Assembly (NCBI GenBank): GCA_008015155.1
Contig: SSFA01000012.1
Location: 124,001 to 188,000 of the forward strand
DNA: 64,000 nucleotides
Reading direction: 5' to 3'
From: Thiothrix sp.
GTDB taxonomy: Bacteria; Pseudomonadota; Gammaproteobacteria; Thiotrichales; Thiotrichaceae
The translations under genes and the position numbers were made by a program. Below are positions 34,599-44,152 of the stretch, piece after piece (within the stretch, counting starts at the first letter, position 1; the number at the start of each line of letters is the position of its first letter). The notes under the pieces were generated by a model. It saw nothing but the letters and a program-made list of their open reading frames with translations. It ran no database searches and had not been told where the DNA came from.

Positions 34599-36338
34599 AT
34601 GGGTAAAGGCAAACTGCTCATTGCAGGGGTCGTATTTGGCATACTGGCGATTTTTGCTTTCATTGGTGTGAAAAGCATGTTGAGTGACCGTAAGTTGGTG
34701 ACGCAAGACACAGGCTATGCACCTATTCTGCCAGAAGGATCAGGTACGCCTATTGCAGGTACTGGAACAACCACAGAGACAGGTAACAGCACCTTGCCTA
34801 GTTCCACCTCACCTGCGACCAATCCGAATTTGACCACACAGGATATTGCCCTGCCAGGCAATACGACTAATCCTTCTGAGACTATCAGTTTGGAAGGTGA
34901 GCAACCAGAGACACCTGTGAATCCCAATGGATCTAATCCAGAAGCACCTGCGGGTCAGATCAATGCGGGCACAAATCCTACAGCACCAACGGGCACTAAT
35001 ACCAATACCACCACTGCGGGAACAATTGCAACGGGCACTACAGCCACAACCACTGATACTAGCAGTACTACAATCATGACCGAGCCGACGCCGACAAGCT
35101 TCGGTAAATTGGGCTTAACGATTGTCGATCTCTCTAGTCCTAATGGAGAAATTGATGGTGAATTCTTGGTGTATGATACGGATGGTGTGCAAGTTGCTTC
35201 CTACTCAGGCAGCGAAACCACCAACTTCTCGCTGCCACCAGGTAAATATTTAGCCAAAGTTAAAGCGAATGGCAAAGAAGCTTCACGCCTTTTAGAGGTT
35301 TATGCCAATAAATTAACCAATGCGCGCTTTGAAATGCCGACCACAGCTGCAAGTGCGGCAGCGACCACAACCCCACAACAGCAAACACAGTCTAATCCTG
35401 CCCCTACTAACACCAATGGACAAGTCTTTATTTCGGTGCGGGCAGCTGAAGGTAATCGTGCAATACGCTCCAACATTTATGTACAGAAACAAAATGGCCA
35501 GCATGTAGCGAAAAGTAATTATGTTGATGGTGCCGAGTTTTCACTGGAGCCGGGTGCTTACAAAATCACGGTTAAATCAGAAGGCCGTCAAGATACTATT
35601 CGAACTATTCAAGTTTCCGCCAATGGTATTGTGCGCGAAAATATTGTTTTAAGTCCTATTGGCAATGCGCCTGTGCCACCTCAGCAAGCTCAACAGCCTG
35701 TGCAGCCGCAACCAGTTCCTCAGCAGCAAGCCCAGCAAGGCTTGTTACGTTTACGTTTAACTTCAGGTGCTGGCTTGCCCGAGCAGGCGCGCTTTGTCAT
35801 TCGCAATCGTGCGGGTGAACGAGTGGCTACCGTAGGGCCAGCGCCTAATGGTGAAATCAATTTACCAGCAGGGACTTATGAGGTCACGGCTGGGATTCAG
35901 GGCTTGCGTCAAAGCCGCATGATTGAAATAGGTAATGGGCGGGTTAGTGAGCTTGCTTTTAATGCGACAGACATTATTGGTCAAAATCCGGCTCCAGTTC
36001 CTGTGCCACCTCAAGTGGAGCCGATTCAGCAAACTGGACAAGTACCACCTCAACCAGTCCCACAGCAACAAGCGCCTGCACAACAAAATGGTGGTCGCTT
36101 GAATCTGTATGCGATTTCTGGAGTTGATCGTAAGCCAATGCGGGTGAATTTTACCGTGATGACCCTGCAAGGCCAGCCGATTCAGTCTTTTACTAATGTT
36201 TCCTCAGCGGAGATTAGTGTACCACCCCAGCCTGTGCAGGTGCGGATTAATTACCAAAGTATGAGTGGTACTGAGGTGATCAATGTATTACCCGATCAGC
36301 CCACAGAGTACACTTTCACTATCTCACCAAGCAATTAA
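34599..36338 (+). CDS. Membrane-anchored protein with four beta-sandwich repeats and P/Q/T-rich linkers
   Basis: 579 residues from the ATG at 34599 (GGAG upstream). A single N-terminal membrane helix (about 6-26) acts as anchor or uncleaved signal. Residues 40-165 are a Thr/Pro/Asn/Gly-rich spacer. Four ~78-residue repeats follow at about 168-246, 274-352, 380-456 and 499-577, each with a first strand, a V..(N/R/D).G.(H/R/Q).(V/I)A strand pair, a (S/N)LP.G.Y.(V/I)... turn and a final V..(N/G)...E strand, like carboxypeptidase-regulatory-type or FlgD-like beta-sandwiches. Linkers between them are Pro/Gln rich. Not recognised as a named family. Likely a periplasmic or surface structural or binding protein. 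Followed by a strong terminator. Confidence 0.85.
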   Translation: MGKGKLLIAGVVFGILAIFAFIGVKSMLSDRKLVTQDTGYAPILPEGSGTPIAGTGTTTETGNSTLPSSTSPATNPNLTTQDIALPGNTTNPSETISLEGEQPETPVNPNGSNPEAPAGQINAGTNPTAPTGTNTNTTTAGTIATGTTATTTDTSSTTIMTEPTPTSFGKLGLTIVDLSSPNGEIDGEFLVYDTDGVQVASYSGSETTNFSLPPGKYLAKVKANGKEASRLLEVYANKLTNARFEMPTTAASAAATTTPQQQTQSNPAPTNTNGQVFISVRAAEGNRAIRSNIYVQKQNGQHVAKSNYVDGAEFSLEPGAYKITVKSEGRQDTIRTIQVSANGIVRENIVLSPIGNAPVPPQQAQQPVQPQPVPQQQAQQGLLRLRLTSGAGLPEQARFVIRNRAGERVATVGPAPNGEINLPAGTYEVTAGIQGLRQSRMIEIGNGRVSELAFNATDIIGQNPAPVPVPPQVEPIQQTGQVPPQPVPQQQAPAQQNGGRLNLYAISGVDRKPMRVNFTVMTLQGQPIQSFTNVSSAEISVPPQPVQVRINYQSMSGTEVINVLPDQPTEYTFTISPSN

Positions 36339-36349
36339 ATCAATATGTC

Positions 36350-36379
36350 TAAGAGCGCTTTAGGGCGCTCTTAGTTTTT
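36350..36379 (+). terminator. Rho-independent terminator
   Basis: Stem TAAGAGCGC/GCGCTCTTA with a six-base loop, followed by GTTTTT, 12 bases behind the stop of the four-repeat protein gene. It also insulates the purine operon downstream. Confidence 0.85.
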
Positions 36380-36467
36380 ATAAGCCTCAGTAATTCCTAG
36401 CCAATAGCTGCCAACTCACAATAAGCTGTATACTGCTAACTACCTCAATGCGCTAAGGAGTCTCCGT

Positions 36468-36824
36468 ATGGGCAAATTAACGACTCATATTTTGGACACA
36501 GCGAATGGTTGTCCAGCTGCAGGTGTCCAAGTCGATTTATATCGTTGTGCCGCTGACGGTACCCGTAGTCTTATCAAAACTGTCACCACTAATTACGATG
36601 GGCGCTGTGATCAGCCCTTATTGGCCGATACAGAGTTAGAAATAGGTATCTGGGAGCTAGAATTCCACATGGGCAATTACTTCTGGTCTAAAGCAGCTGC
36701 CTTAACTGAGCCAGCGTTTTTAGATGTGATTCCCTTACGCTTTGGTATCGCTGATCCGCATGCTCATTATCATGTGCCACTTTTGGCTTCACCGTGGAGT
36801 TATTCAACGTATCGGGGGAGTTAA
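36468..36824 (+). CDS. uraH: 5-hydroxyisourate hydrolase (transthyretin-like)
   Basis: 118 residues. The signature ends are present: [17 protein letters not shown] at the N-terminus with the catalytic His, and [18 protein letters not shown] at the C-terminus (family end YRGS). It hydrolyses 5-hydroxyisourate to OHCU, the second step from urate to allantoin. AAGGAG precedes the ATG. It leads the uraH-xdhA-xdhB-mipA operon, so the step after urate oxidation is encoded beside the step before it. Confidence 0.97.
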   Translation: MGKLTTHILDTANGCPAAGVQVDLYRCAADGTRSLIKTVTTNYDGRCDQPLLADTELEIGIWELEFHMGNYFWSKAAALTEPAFLDVIPLRFGIADPHAHYHVPLLASPWSYSTYRGS

Positions 36825-36827
36825 CTC

Positions 36828-38300
36828 ATGTCAGTTGCCGGGACTCGGAATGTCTTAAGTTTTATGTTGGATGGTGAGCGTATTGATTTAGCGAATATTG
36901 CACCGACGACCACTGTACTAAATTTTTTACGCGAGCACTTAAACCGTACCGGTACGAAAGAAGGTTGCGCTGAAGGTGACTGTGGCGCTTGTACAGTGGT
37001 GCTTGCCGATTTGCATCACGATCAACTGCGCTATCGAGCGGTGAATGCTTGCATTCAATTTGTGCCCGTGCTGGATGGGAAAATTTTATATACCGTTGAA
37101 AGCCTCAAGCTGCAGCAAGGTTTGCATCCGGTGCAACAAGCGATGGTCGATTGCCATGCTTCTCAATGTGGCTTTTGCACACCCGGCTTTGTGATGTCTT
37201 TGTTTGCGCTGTATAAATCTGAAGCACCACCCAGTCGTGAGCGTTTATGCACTGCTCTTTCGGGGAATTTATGTCGGTGTACAGGTTATCGGCCGATTCT
37301 CGAAGCAGGGCAAACCATGCATAAATATGCCGAACAGCTGCCTAAGAATCAGCACACTAGTGTTTCAACTCCTTTTACTGATTCAACAGGGCAAGCAGAT
37401 TTAATCCAACAGCTACAAGCCCTCGAATCCAGTCAAAGCCTTTATGTCCAAAATCAAGATTCCAGCTTTTATGCACCTAAAACTCTGTCAGAATTAACTG
37501 AGTATCTAAGCACTCATCCTCAAGCACGCATTTTGGCAGGGGGTACTGATATTGGTTTATGGGTGACCAAGCAGCATCGTGATTTAAAGGATTTGGTTTA
37601 TATCGGTGCTGTGGAAGAACTGAATAAGCTTACAAAAACAGCTGACTATTTAGAAATTGGTGCAGCTGTCAGCTTAGAACTAGCCTACCAAGCCTTAGTG
37701 GCGGAATACCCAGAACTACAGGATTTGTATGAGCGCTTTGCTTCCTTACCCATTCGCAATGCTGGAACCCTAGTGGGTAATGTTGCCAATGGCTCGCCAA
37801 TTGGTGATTCCATGCCTGCATTGATTGCTTTAGGAGCACAAGTTGTTTTACAGCAGGGCGCGCAAATCCGCTATCTAGCGCTCGAAGATTTTTATTTAGG
37901 CTATCAACAAAAAGATTTGCAAGCAGGTGAGTTTGTATGCGCTGTACGTTTACCTTTAGCAGTATCTAGGCCAATCTTCCGAACTTGGAAAATTTCCAAA
38001 CGCTTCGGACAAGATATTTCAGCGGTTTGCGCGGCCTTCGCACTCGACTTGGATGGGGATAAAGTTAAGGCTATTCGTATTGCTGTGGGTGGCATGGCGG
38101 CAACGCCTAAACGAGCCCTACAAACCGAACAAGCTTTGCTAAGGCAAGTTTGGAATGAAGCAAGTCTTGATGCAGCTATCCAAGCTTTACAGCAAGAGTT
38201 CCAACCCTTAACAGATATGCGTGCGAGTGCTGAATATCGTTCGGTGGTGGCTGCGAATTTATTGCGTAAGTTCTTTTTGGATGTGGAGGCTGCGCTATGA
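36828..38300 (+). CDS. xdhA: Xanthine dehydrogenase small subunit (2Fe-2S and FAD)
   Basis: 490 residues. N-terminal ferredoxin-like 2Fe-2S domain (CAEGDCGACTVVL), second 2Fe-2S helical domain (CHASQCGFCTPGF and GNLCRCTGYRPI), then the FAD domain from about residue 210 (RILAGGTDIGLWVTK; NAGTLVGNVANGSPIGDSMP) and a CO dehydrogenase flavoprotein C-terminal domain. It passes electrons from the molybdenum subunit to NAD+. Starts 3 bases behind uraH and overlaps xdhB by 4 bases. Confidence 0.98.
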   Translation: MSVAGTRNVLSFMLDGERIDLANIAPTTTVLNFLREHLNRTGTKEGCAEGDCGACTVVLADLHHDQLRYRAVNACIQFVPVLDGKILYTVESLKLQQGLHPVQQAMVDCHASQCGFCTPGFVMSLFALYKSEAPPSRERLCTALSGNLCRCTGYRPILEAGQTMHKYAEQLPKNQHTSVSTPFTDSTGQADLIQQLQALESSQSLYVQNQDSSFYAPKTLSELTEYLSTHPQARILAGGTDIGLWVTKQHRDLKDLVYIGAVEELNKLTKTADYLEIGAAVSLELAYQALVAEYPELQDLYERFASLPIRNAGTLVGNVANGSPIGDSMPALIALGAQVVLQQGAQIRYLALEDFYLGYQQKDLQAGEFVCAVRLPLAVSRPIFRTWKISKRFGQDISAVCAAFALDLDGDKVKAIRIAVGGMAATPKRALQTEQALLRQVWNEASLDAAIQALQQEFQPLTDMRASAEYRSVVAANLLRKFFLDVEAAL

Positions 38301-40603
38301 CTCCTGAGTATGTGGGTAAAGACCAGCGGCATGAAAGCGCGCATCTGCATGTAAGTGGGGCAGCCCAATATATTGATGATCTGCCAGAGCCAAAAGCCAC
38401 TTTGTATGCAGCTATTGGAATGAGTAAGCACGCGCATGCTCGCTTAAACCATCTCGATTTAAGCCGCGTGCGTCAGGCTCAAGGAGTAGTCGCGGTCATT
38501 ACGGCTCAAGATATTCCGGGCGAAAACCACTTAGGCGGTGCTTTAAAAGACGAGCCTGTTTTGGCGGGAGATAAAGTTGAATATATCGGTCAAGCCATCT
38601 TTGCGGTAGCTGCGACCTCGATAGAAGCCGCGCGCCGTGCAGTGCTATTGGCAGAGATTGATTATGAAGTACTGCCACATAATATTGATATTCGTGCAGC
38701 GGTGGCCGCCGAGCAATTTGTCTTACCCACCAAGCGCTTAGCGCGGGGTAATGCACAAGCTGCTATTGAACAAGCCATGCATCAACTAAGTGGCAGCTTT
38801 GCTTTAGGTGGGCAAGAGCAATTTTATTTAGAGGGGCAAATCGCCTTTGCTTTGCCGCAAGAAGATGGGCATCTGCTGATTCATAGCAGCACTCAACACC
38901 CCCATCATGTGCAGGAAGTCGTAGCAGCTGTGCTCAAGCGCACCCAAAAAGATATAGTTGTCGAATGCCGTCGTATGGGAGGCGGCTTTGGTGGCAAAGA
39001 AAGTCAAGCTAGTTTCTTTGCTTGTATTGCAGGCTTATTAGCTCAGAAAACGGGTAAGCCGGTCAAATATCGGGTCGATCGTGATGATGACATCCTGATC
39101 ACAGGTAAGCGCCATTGCTTTGATATTGCCTATCGGGTGGGCTTCAACCAACAGGGCTTGATTCAAGGTATTGAGCTAGATTATGCCTCGCGCTGTGGGA
39201 TTTCGGCCGATTTGTCGGGGCCGGTAAATGATCGCACTATGTTCCATGCCGATAATGCTTATTTTCTCGAAAATGTCGCAATAGTATCTTATCGCTGTAA
39301 AACCAATTCGCAGTCGAATACCGCCTTCCGTGGCTTTGGTGGCCCGCAAGGGATGATGGGGATTGAATATGTGCTGGATGAAATAGCCCGCCATTTGCAG
39401 CTCGATCCGCTCGCGGTGCGCCAAGCGAATTTTTATGGCAAGGAGGGTGTGCGCGATCTGACTCAATACGGGATGCAGGTTGAAGATAATATTATCCCGG
39501 GGTTAGTTGCTGAGTTGGCGGAGACTGCTGACTACCAAGCGCGCCGTGCTGCGCTGCGTACCTTTAATCAAACCAGCCGCTGGGTGAAAAAAGGCCTTGC
39601 GCTCACACCCGTGAAATTTGGGATTTCCTTCACTGCGACTTTTTTAAATCAAGCGGGTGCGCTCCTGCATATTTATAACGATGGCACGGTACAGCTGAAT
39701 CATGGCGGTACCGAAATGGGGCAGGGGCTATTCACTAAAGTGGCGCAAGTGGTAGCAGAAGAGCTGCAAATTCCTTTGGACTTGATTCGCTGCACGGCTT
39801 CGAGTACTGAAAAAGTGCCGAATGCGTCAGCAACCGCAGCTTCATCCGGTTCGGATATGAATGGCATGGCTGCGCAAGCCGCTGCCCAGACTTTAAAGCA
39901 GCGCTTAGTAGAGTTTCTGGCCGAGCATTATCAAGTGGCTGCGACTGAGATTAGCTTTAAAGCGGGACAAGTCCGCGTCGGGACTAAAGCAGAGCTGAGC
40001 TTTGCCGAGTTGGCGCATTTAGCTTGGTATCATCGGGTTTCCTTATCAGCGACTGGCTTCTATAAAACCCCGAAAATTCATTATGACCCACAAACTATGA
40101 GCGGGCGACCTTTCTATTATTTTGCTTATGGGGCAGCCGTTGCAGAAGTTGAAGTCGATACTTTGACGGGTGAATATCGCGTGCAACAAGTCGATATTTT
40201 GCATGATGTGGGGGACTCCTTAAATCCAGCGATTGATATTGGCCAGATTGAAGGCGGCTTCGTGCAAGGTATGGGTTGGCTAACCACGGAAGAATTATGG
40301 TGGGATCATACTGGACGCTTACGCACTTATGCACCTTCGACTTATAAAATCCCCGTCGCTGGCGATATTCCTGAACGTTTTAATGTGCGCTTAGTAGATA
40401 AAAAGCCGAATCGCGAAGCCACGATTTATCGCTCCAAAGCTGTGGGCGAGCCACCCTTAATGCTGGCTATGTCGGTATTCTTTGCCCTCAAGGATGCGGT
40501 GGAAAGTGTCGGCAATTATCAATATAGCAGCGGTTTGAATGCGCCCGCTACGCCGGAAGCAGTATTAATGGCGATTGAGTCTTTACGGAAAAAGGTTAAT
40601 TAA
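38297..40603 (+). CDS. xdhB: Xanthine dehydrogenase molybdenum-binding (large) subunit
   Basis: 768 residues. Molybdopterin-binding motifs of the xanthine oxidase family are present: GGGFGGKESQ about residue 222, AFRGFGGPQGMM about 342, and the catalytic Glu in the C-terminal GEPPLML (about 715). It hydroxylates hypoxanthine to xanthine and xanthine to urate in the cytoplasm. Coupled to xdhA by an ATGA overlap; the next gene starts directly on the base after the stop. Confidence 0.98.
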   Translation: MTPEYVGKDQRHESAHLHVSGAAQYIDDLPEPKATLYAAIGMSKHAHARLNHLDLSRVRQAQGVVAVITAQDIPGENHLGGALKDEPVLAGDKVEYIGQAIFAVAATSIEAARRAVLLAEIDYEVLPHNIDIRAAVAAEQFVLPTKRLARGNAQAAIEQAMHQLSGSFALGGQEQFYLEGQIAFALPQEDGHLLIHSSTQHPHHVQEVVAAVLKRTQKDIVVECRRMGGGFGGKESQASFFACIAGLLAQKTGKPVKYRVDRDDDILITGKRHCFDIAYRVGFNQQGLIQGIELDYASRCGISADLSGPVNDRTMFHADNAYFLENVAIVSYRCKTNSQSNTAFRGFGGPQGMMGIEYVLDEIARHLQLDPLAVRQANFYGKEGVRDLTQYGMQVEDNIIPGLVAELAETADYQARRAALRTFNQTSRWVKKGLALTPVKFGISFTATFLNQAGALLHIYNDGTVQLNHGGTEMGQGLFTKVAQVVAEELQIPLDLIRCTASSTEKVPNASATAASSGSDMNGMAAQAAAQTLKQRLVEFLAEHYQVAATEISFKAGQVRVGTKAELSFAELAHLAWYHRVSLSATGFYKTPKIHYDPQTMSGRPFYYFAYGAAVAEVEVDTLTGEYRVQQVDILHDVGDSLNPAIDIGQIEGGFVQGMGWLTTEELWWDHTGRLRTYAPSTYKIPVAGDIPERFNVRLVDKKPNREATIYRSKAVGEPPLMLAMSVFFALKDAVESVGNYQYSSGLNAPATPEAVLMAIESLRKKVN

Positions 40604-41326
40604 ATGAATAAATTTGCTCTACTCAGTTTAATGCTCTTACCTAGTTTAGCGCTTGCCGAAGGGCCTTCCAAACAATGGGATTTAGGCTTAGCGGTCACTG
40701 CCCGCCAATCACCCTTTGTAGGCGGTGATACACAAATCGGTGCTAAGCCGGTGATTTTGGATACCACCGGCTTTGATATTCAAGGCCCGGCTTTAAGTTT
40801 AATTAAAACGCCACGCGCTAATTATTATATTGGTGTGGGTTTAGACGATTGGGATCATGAGCGCGGTGATAGCGCCCAATTAAAAGATATGCATGAATTA
40901 GATCGGGCTATTAATTTGCGCGTGGGTGGAGCTTGGAAAGTATTGAACGGGGTAACTTTATTCGATATCGCTCAAGATATGACAGCGCATAAAGGTACGC
41001 AATTAAAAGCCCGCTACACTTTCAATCCAGAGCCTTATCAAGCCATCTTCCGCCCTTATGGCGAAGTTCAATGGCTGTCGGATAAAGCCACGGATTATTA
41101 TGTAGGTGTGAATGCGGATGAGGCGAAAGCAGGTCGCCCCGCCTATCAAGCCGATGCAGGCTTTGCATTTAAGGCCGGTGTGGAAGTTGAACAACGCTTA
41201 AGCCCTAAATTTACTTTAGTTGGTGAAGCTGCGATTACTGCTTATGATTCACAAATCAGTGATAGCCCAATTATCGAGCGTAGTAGCGTTTGGGATGGGT
41301 ATTTGGGGGTGCGGTATAATTGGTAG
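40604..41326 (+). CDS. MipA/OmpV family outer-membrane protein
   Basis: 240 residues: signal peptide to about residue 18 (LALA-EG), then a beta-barrel with alternating strands and the family pattern TARQSPFVGGDTQIGAKP at the start, ending in a terminal aromatic (GVRYNW) as outer-membrane barrels do. The ATG follows the xdhB stop without a gap, so it is part of the purine operon. A porin role for purines or their products is inferred from that position only. Confidence 0.88.
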   Translation: MNKFALLSLMLLPSLALAEGPSKQWDLGLAVTARQSPFVGGDTQIGAKPVILDTTGFDIQGPALSLIKTPRANYYIGVGLDDWDHERGDSAQLKDMHELDRAINLRVGGAWKVLNGVTLFDIAQDMTAHKGTQLKARYTFNPEPYQAIFRPYGEVQWLSDKATDYYVGVNADEAKAGRPAYQADAGFAFKAGVEVEQRLSPKFTLVGEAAITAYDSQISDSPIIERSSVWDGYLGVRYNW

Positions 41327-41383
41327 GTTTAAGTGCATAAACTACTTTTCTAGTTAAGAAAGGGGCTAAGAATCTAAAGTTAG

Positions 41384-42946
41384 CTATTTGTCATTAGATT
41401 GATTTGATAACGACTTAAACAAAGATTTCCCCAGCCGATAAGCCCGTCCAAACTGCTCCTGCACTGAAAAGCTATCACTGGCTTCCAGCCTACGCCGATT
41501 GAGCTGGACTTGCATACCTTGCTCGTAATACTGGTCTAAGAGCCGTTCGAGTTCATCCAAGTTATAAGCAGGCTTATCTTCGCTAACGGATAGTGGAATG
41601 ATCGACTGGAATTTGAGAAGTTTTTGGTTATAGTCCAAAGCATCGCGAATATTTTTGGCTTTGGGGCTATTGGGATTAGTTAAATCATAAGGTGGTTGCC
41701 ATTCATTTTGCGGCGCTAGACGATCGACTTGATTGAGCACACCGAGCAAAATCGGCTGGCGACGCGCACGTTGCTTAGGCGCATCTAACCAAGCTTGCCA
41801 TTGCTCTTTGAACTTCGTATCCAAAGCGCGGGCGGGTTGATTGGCTTTTAGCACCCAAAGCACTACATCGCTTTGCATCATTTGCTCTAATAAATATTCA
41901 TCATTTTCAGGTTTGCCATCCAAGCCGGGCAGATCAACCAAATGCATGGCCTCCACTTCACTATCTAATTTAGCTTGGTAGACCGTCGCGGTGCGTGTGG
42001 ATGGCAGTTGGTTCACTTCCGCTACCATCGAGCCAATTAAGGCGTTAATAATCGAGGATTTGCCTGCACTTACTTGCCCAATCAAACAAACTCGGAGTGG
42101 CTCTAAAGGCACTGCTAAACGCTTTTGATCCGCTTTTAAAGTTTCGCTAGCTGCTAATTCTTCATCATTGACCTTAAAGCGCCCGCTATAAAGATCAATC
42201 ACGACACTAGCGACTTCTTGTAACAGGGCTTGCTTGAGTTTGGCTTGCACTTCATCTTTTAAGCCGGTGAAGACATGATCAAGCAGTTGCCCGCGTGCTT
42301 CAGCAATTAAACCCGCTGGAGTGAAGGCGCGGATGAGACGATAAATATTCCAAACATTTTGAATCGTTTCTTGTTTATCCCGATGATCATAAACCATGCG
42401 CACCATCGACAGATTCAGCTTCTCTACCAAGGGCACATGTTTCATAACTAATAAACGATAACGTCGGCTGACCTCCTCAGTCATGCGCAAGGCTTCAGGA
42501 AGCGTAAAAGCTAATTCGCGACGCGAGCGGGCGGGATGATATTGTGCAGCTGCAATCGACGCTAATTGTAAGGTATAGGGACGCATCATCGACCAATCGG
42601 CATTTTCGCTCAGCTTCTCTTCAATGCTTTTATTCAATAGCGCCCAGACTTGTAGGTCAAACTCAGTCCAATCTTTAGAAGCTTTCACCCAAGCTTCACC
42701 GCTCAGCTCTTTAGCATCGATACCTTGCTTAACTTGGCGGCGGAGAAAAAATAGAGGCACAGCGGCGAGGAAAGTCAGCACCGTGATTAATAAGACTAAG
42801 GCCAAGAGATAGCCTTCACGATAAATCGACACCAGCCCAAACCCGAGCACCACCAAAATAGGGATGCCAATCATTAAAGCAATAAACGGCGCAATCCGCT
42901 CAGAAAGGCGCAGGAAACTGCTAAGGCTGGTCTGAGTTTGCCGCAT
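41384..42946 (-). CDS. Membrane-associated GTPase (dynamin/Era-like) with N-terminal membrane helices
   Basis: 520 residues. Two membrane helices lie at about 20-68. A long helical region follows to about 280, then a GTPase domain: G1 GQVSAGKSS near 290, G3 DLPG about 342 and G4 NQVD about 406. The architecture is like YcjX/dynamin-related or GTPase-of-unknown-function pairs that remodel or sense membranes. It overlaps the upstream DUF697 GTPase gene by 26 bases, so the two are translated together. Substrate and partner unknown. It interrupts the purine cluster on the other strand. Confidence 0.85.
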   Translation of the reverse strand: MRQTQTSLSSFLRLSERIAPFIALMIGIPILVVLGFGLVSIYREGYLLALVLLITVLTFLAAVPLFFLRRQVKQGIDAKELSGEAWVKASKDWTEFDLQVWALLNKSIEEKLSENADWSMMRPYTLQLASIAAAQYHPARSRRELAFTLPEALRMTEEVSRRYRLLVMKHVPLVEKLNLSMVRMVYDHRDKQETIQNVWNIYRLIRAFTPAGLIAEARGQLLDHVFTGLKDEVQAKLKQALLQEVASVVIDLYSGRFKVNDEELAASETLKADQKRLAVPLEPLRVCLIGQVSAGKSSIINALIGSMVAEVNQLPSTRTATVYQAKLDSEVEAMHLVDLPGLDGKPENDEYLLEQMMQSDVVLWVLKANQPARALDTKFKEQWQAWLDAPKQRARRQPILLGVLNQVDRLAPQNEWQPPYDLTNPNSPKAKNIRDALDYNQKLLKFQSIIPLSVSEDKPAYNLDELERLLDQYYEQGMQVQLNRRRLEASDSFSVQEQFGRAYRLGKSLFKSLSNQSNDK

Positions 42947-44051
42947 CGTTTGAGTCGTTTTTGGGTTTGGGTACGAGTTTAGTCAGGGCTTGTTGGTATA
43001 AATCTTGTAGCTCGATCTCATCCAACTGCTCGCCTTGGGTTTTATGGTATAAATATTTACTGGCAGCTCGCCCTAAGGCATAGGTAGTTGCAAAGCTTAA
43101 GCTCGCTGCAGTCGCAGCTCCAATGGTCTGCCCATACACGGGAATCAGTTTTGCCAATTGGCGCAAGCCCAAATTAGTCGCGTATTTAATCCCAAAACTA
43201 GTGCCTAAGGCGGCAGCAAACTCAGTAAGTAGCTTTTTATCCCAATCCACTCCGTACTGGTTACCAAGGCTATGCAGCATTTTACCTTGAATACTCGGGA
43301 CTGCGACTAAACCTACTGCTTGCAAAACATCACTAGCAGCAGCTGCTCCTGCATACCACAGGACTTCTTTTTTTAGATGTGCGAAGTTTTTCTCTTCTTG
43401 ATTAGCATGCAATTGTTCGTCGCTGAATTCCGCGAGAATCGGTAATAAATTGGCTAAGGCCTGTTTTAATTCAGCCACTCCTGATTCAGCCGGATCCTCA
43501 GCAATAAAATCGACTACAACTTGCTCGAGTTTTTGACCTAATATTTTTTCTACCTGCGCTTGATTATGCGCTATTGCTTGTTGGCGTTGAATCAGGTCGG
43601 GGACTTGGAGAACACCTGTGTGTACCACGAGATAGTTATGAATCTTGCCAGAGGCGCGTATCTGTTTGAGTGCTTTGATGACATCGCTTTGCTCAGGATC
43701 ATCCGCTTTCATAACGATCAACAGCGCATGGCTACGATCTTCACAGGCAGCAATATCTTCGCGTGCATCATAATCCGCTTCAGATAAGCCGCGCGTATCT
43801 AAAAAGCGTAAGAGTGGCTTATCTTGCGGATAATCATAAACATTAGCGGTTTTGGTGCAGGGCTGAAAACCATTGCCAATAGCAATCTTGCTATCGCCAG
43901 TGAGCGCTTGAATCATGGAAGATTTACCAGCACCCGTTTTACCAAGCAGCCATAAAATCGGTAAAGATTGTGCTTGCTGAGCAAACACATGCTCAAGTTC
44001 TGGATTCTTGCTGGGATTCGCCCAAGCACTGACACGTTCAGACCAATTCAT
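42921..44051 (-). CDS. GTPase with DUF697 (YcjF-like) C-terminal domain
   Basis: 376 residues. The N-terminal GTPase has G1 GKTGAGKSS near residue 40 and G3 DTRG about 90, but the position expected for the NKxD/TKxD base-recognition motif reads VVHTGV, so nucleotide specificity may be relaxed. Residues about 230-350 are a DUF697 domain with two or three hydrophobic hairpins (IPVYGQTIGAATAASLSFATTYALG). Together with the overlapping downstream GTPase it forms an asymmetric pair, as seen with YcjX-YcjF. The function is unknown, perhaps in envelope stress. Confidence 0.85.
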   Translation of the reverse strand: MNWSERVSAWANPSKNPELEHVFAQQAQSLPILWLLGKTGAGKSSMIQALTGDSKIAIGNGFQPCTKTANVYDYPQDKPLLRFLDTRGLSEADYDAREDIAACEDRSHALLIVMKADDPEQSDVIKALKQIRASGKIHNYLVVHTGVLQVPDLIQRQQAIAHNQAQVEKILGQKLEQVVVDFIAEDPAESGVAELKQALANLLPILAEFSDEQLHANQEEKNFAHLKKEVLWYAGAAAASDVLQAVGLVAVPSIQGKMLHSLGNQYGVDWDKKLLTEFAAALGTSFGIKYATNLGLRQLAKLIPVYGQTIGAATAASLSFATTYALGRAASKYLYHKTQGEQLDEIELQDLYQQALTKLVPKPKNDSNDAANSDQP

Positions 44052-44152
44052 ACCCTAGCCTTATCATTCATATACTGACTAATCTAGGGGATAAATTAGA
44101 TAAAGCAAGTTGTCTGGATGAACTCTGCTGGTATTTAAACCTAAACTCAGCC

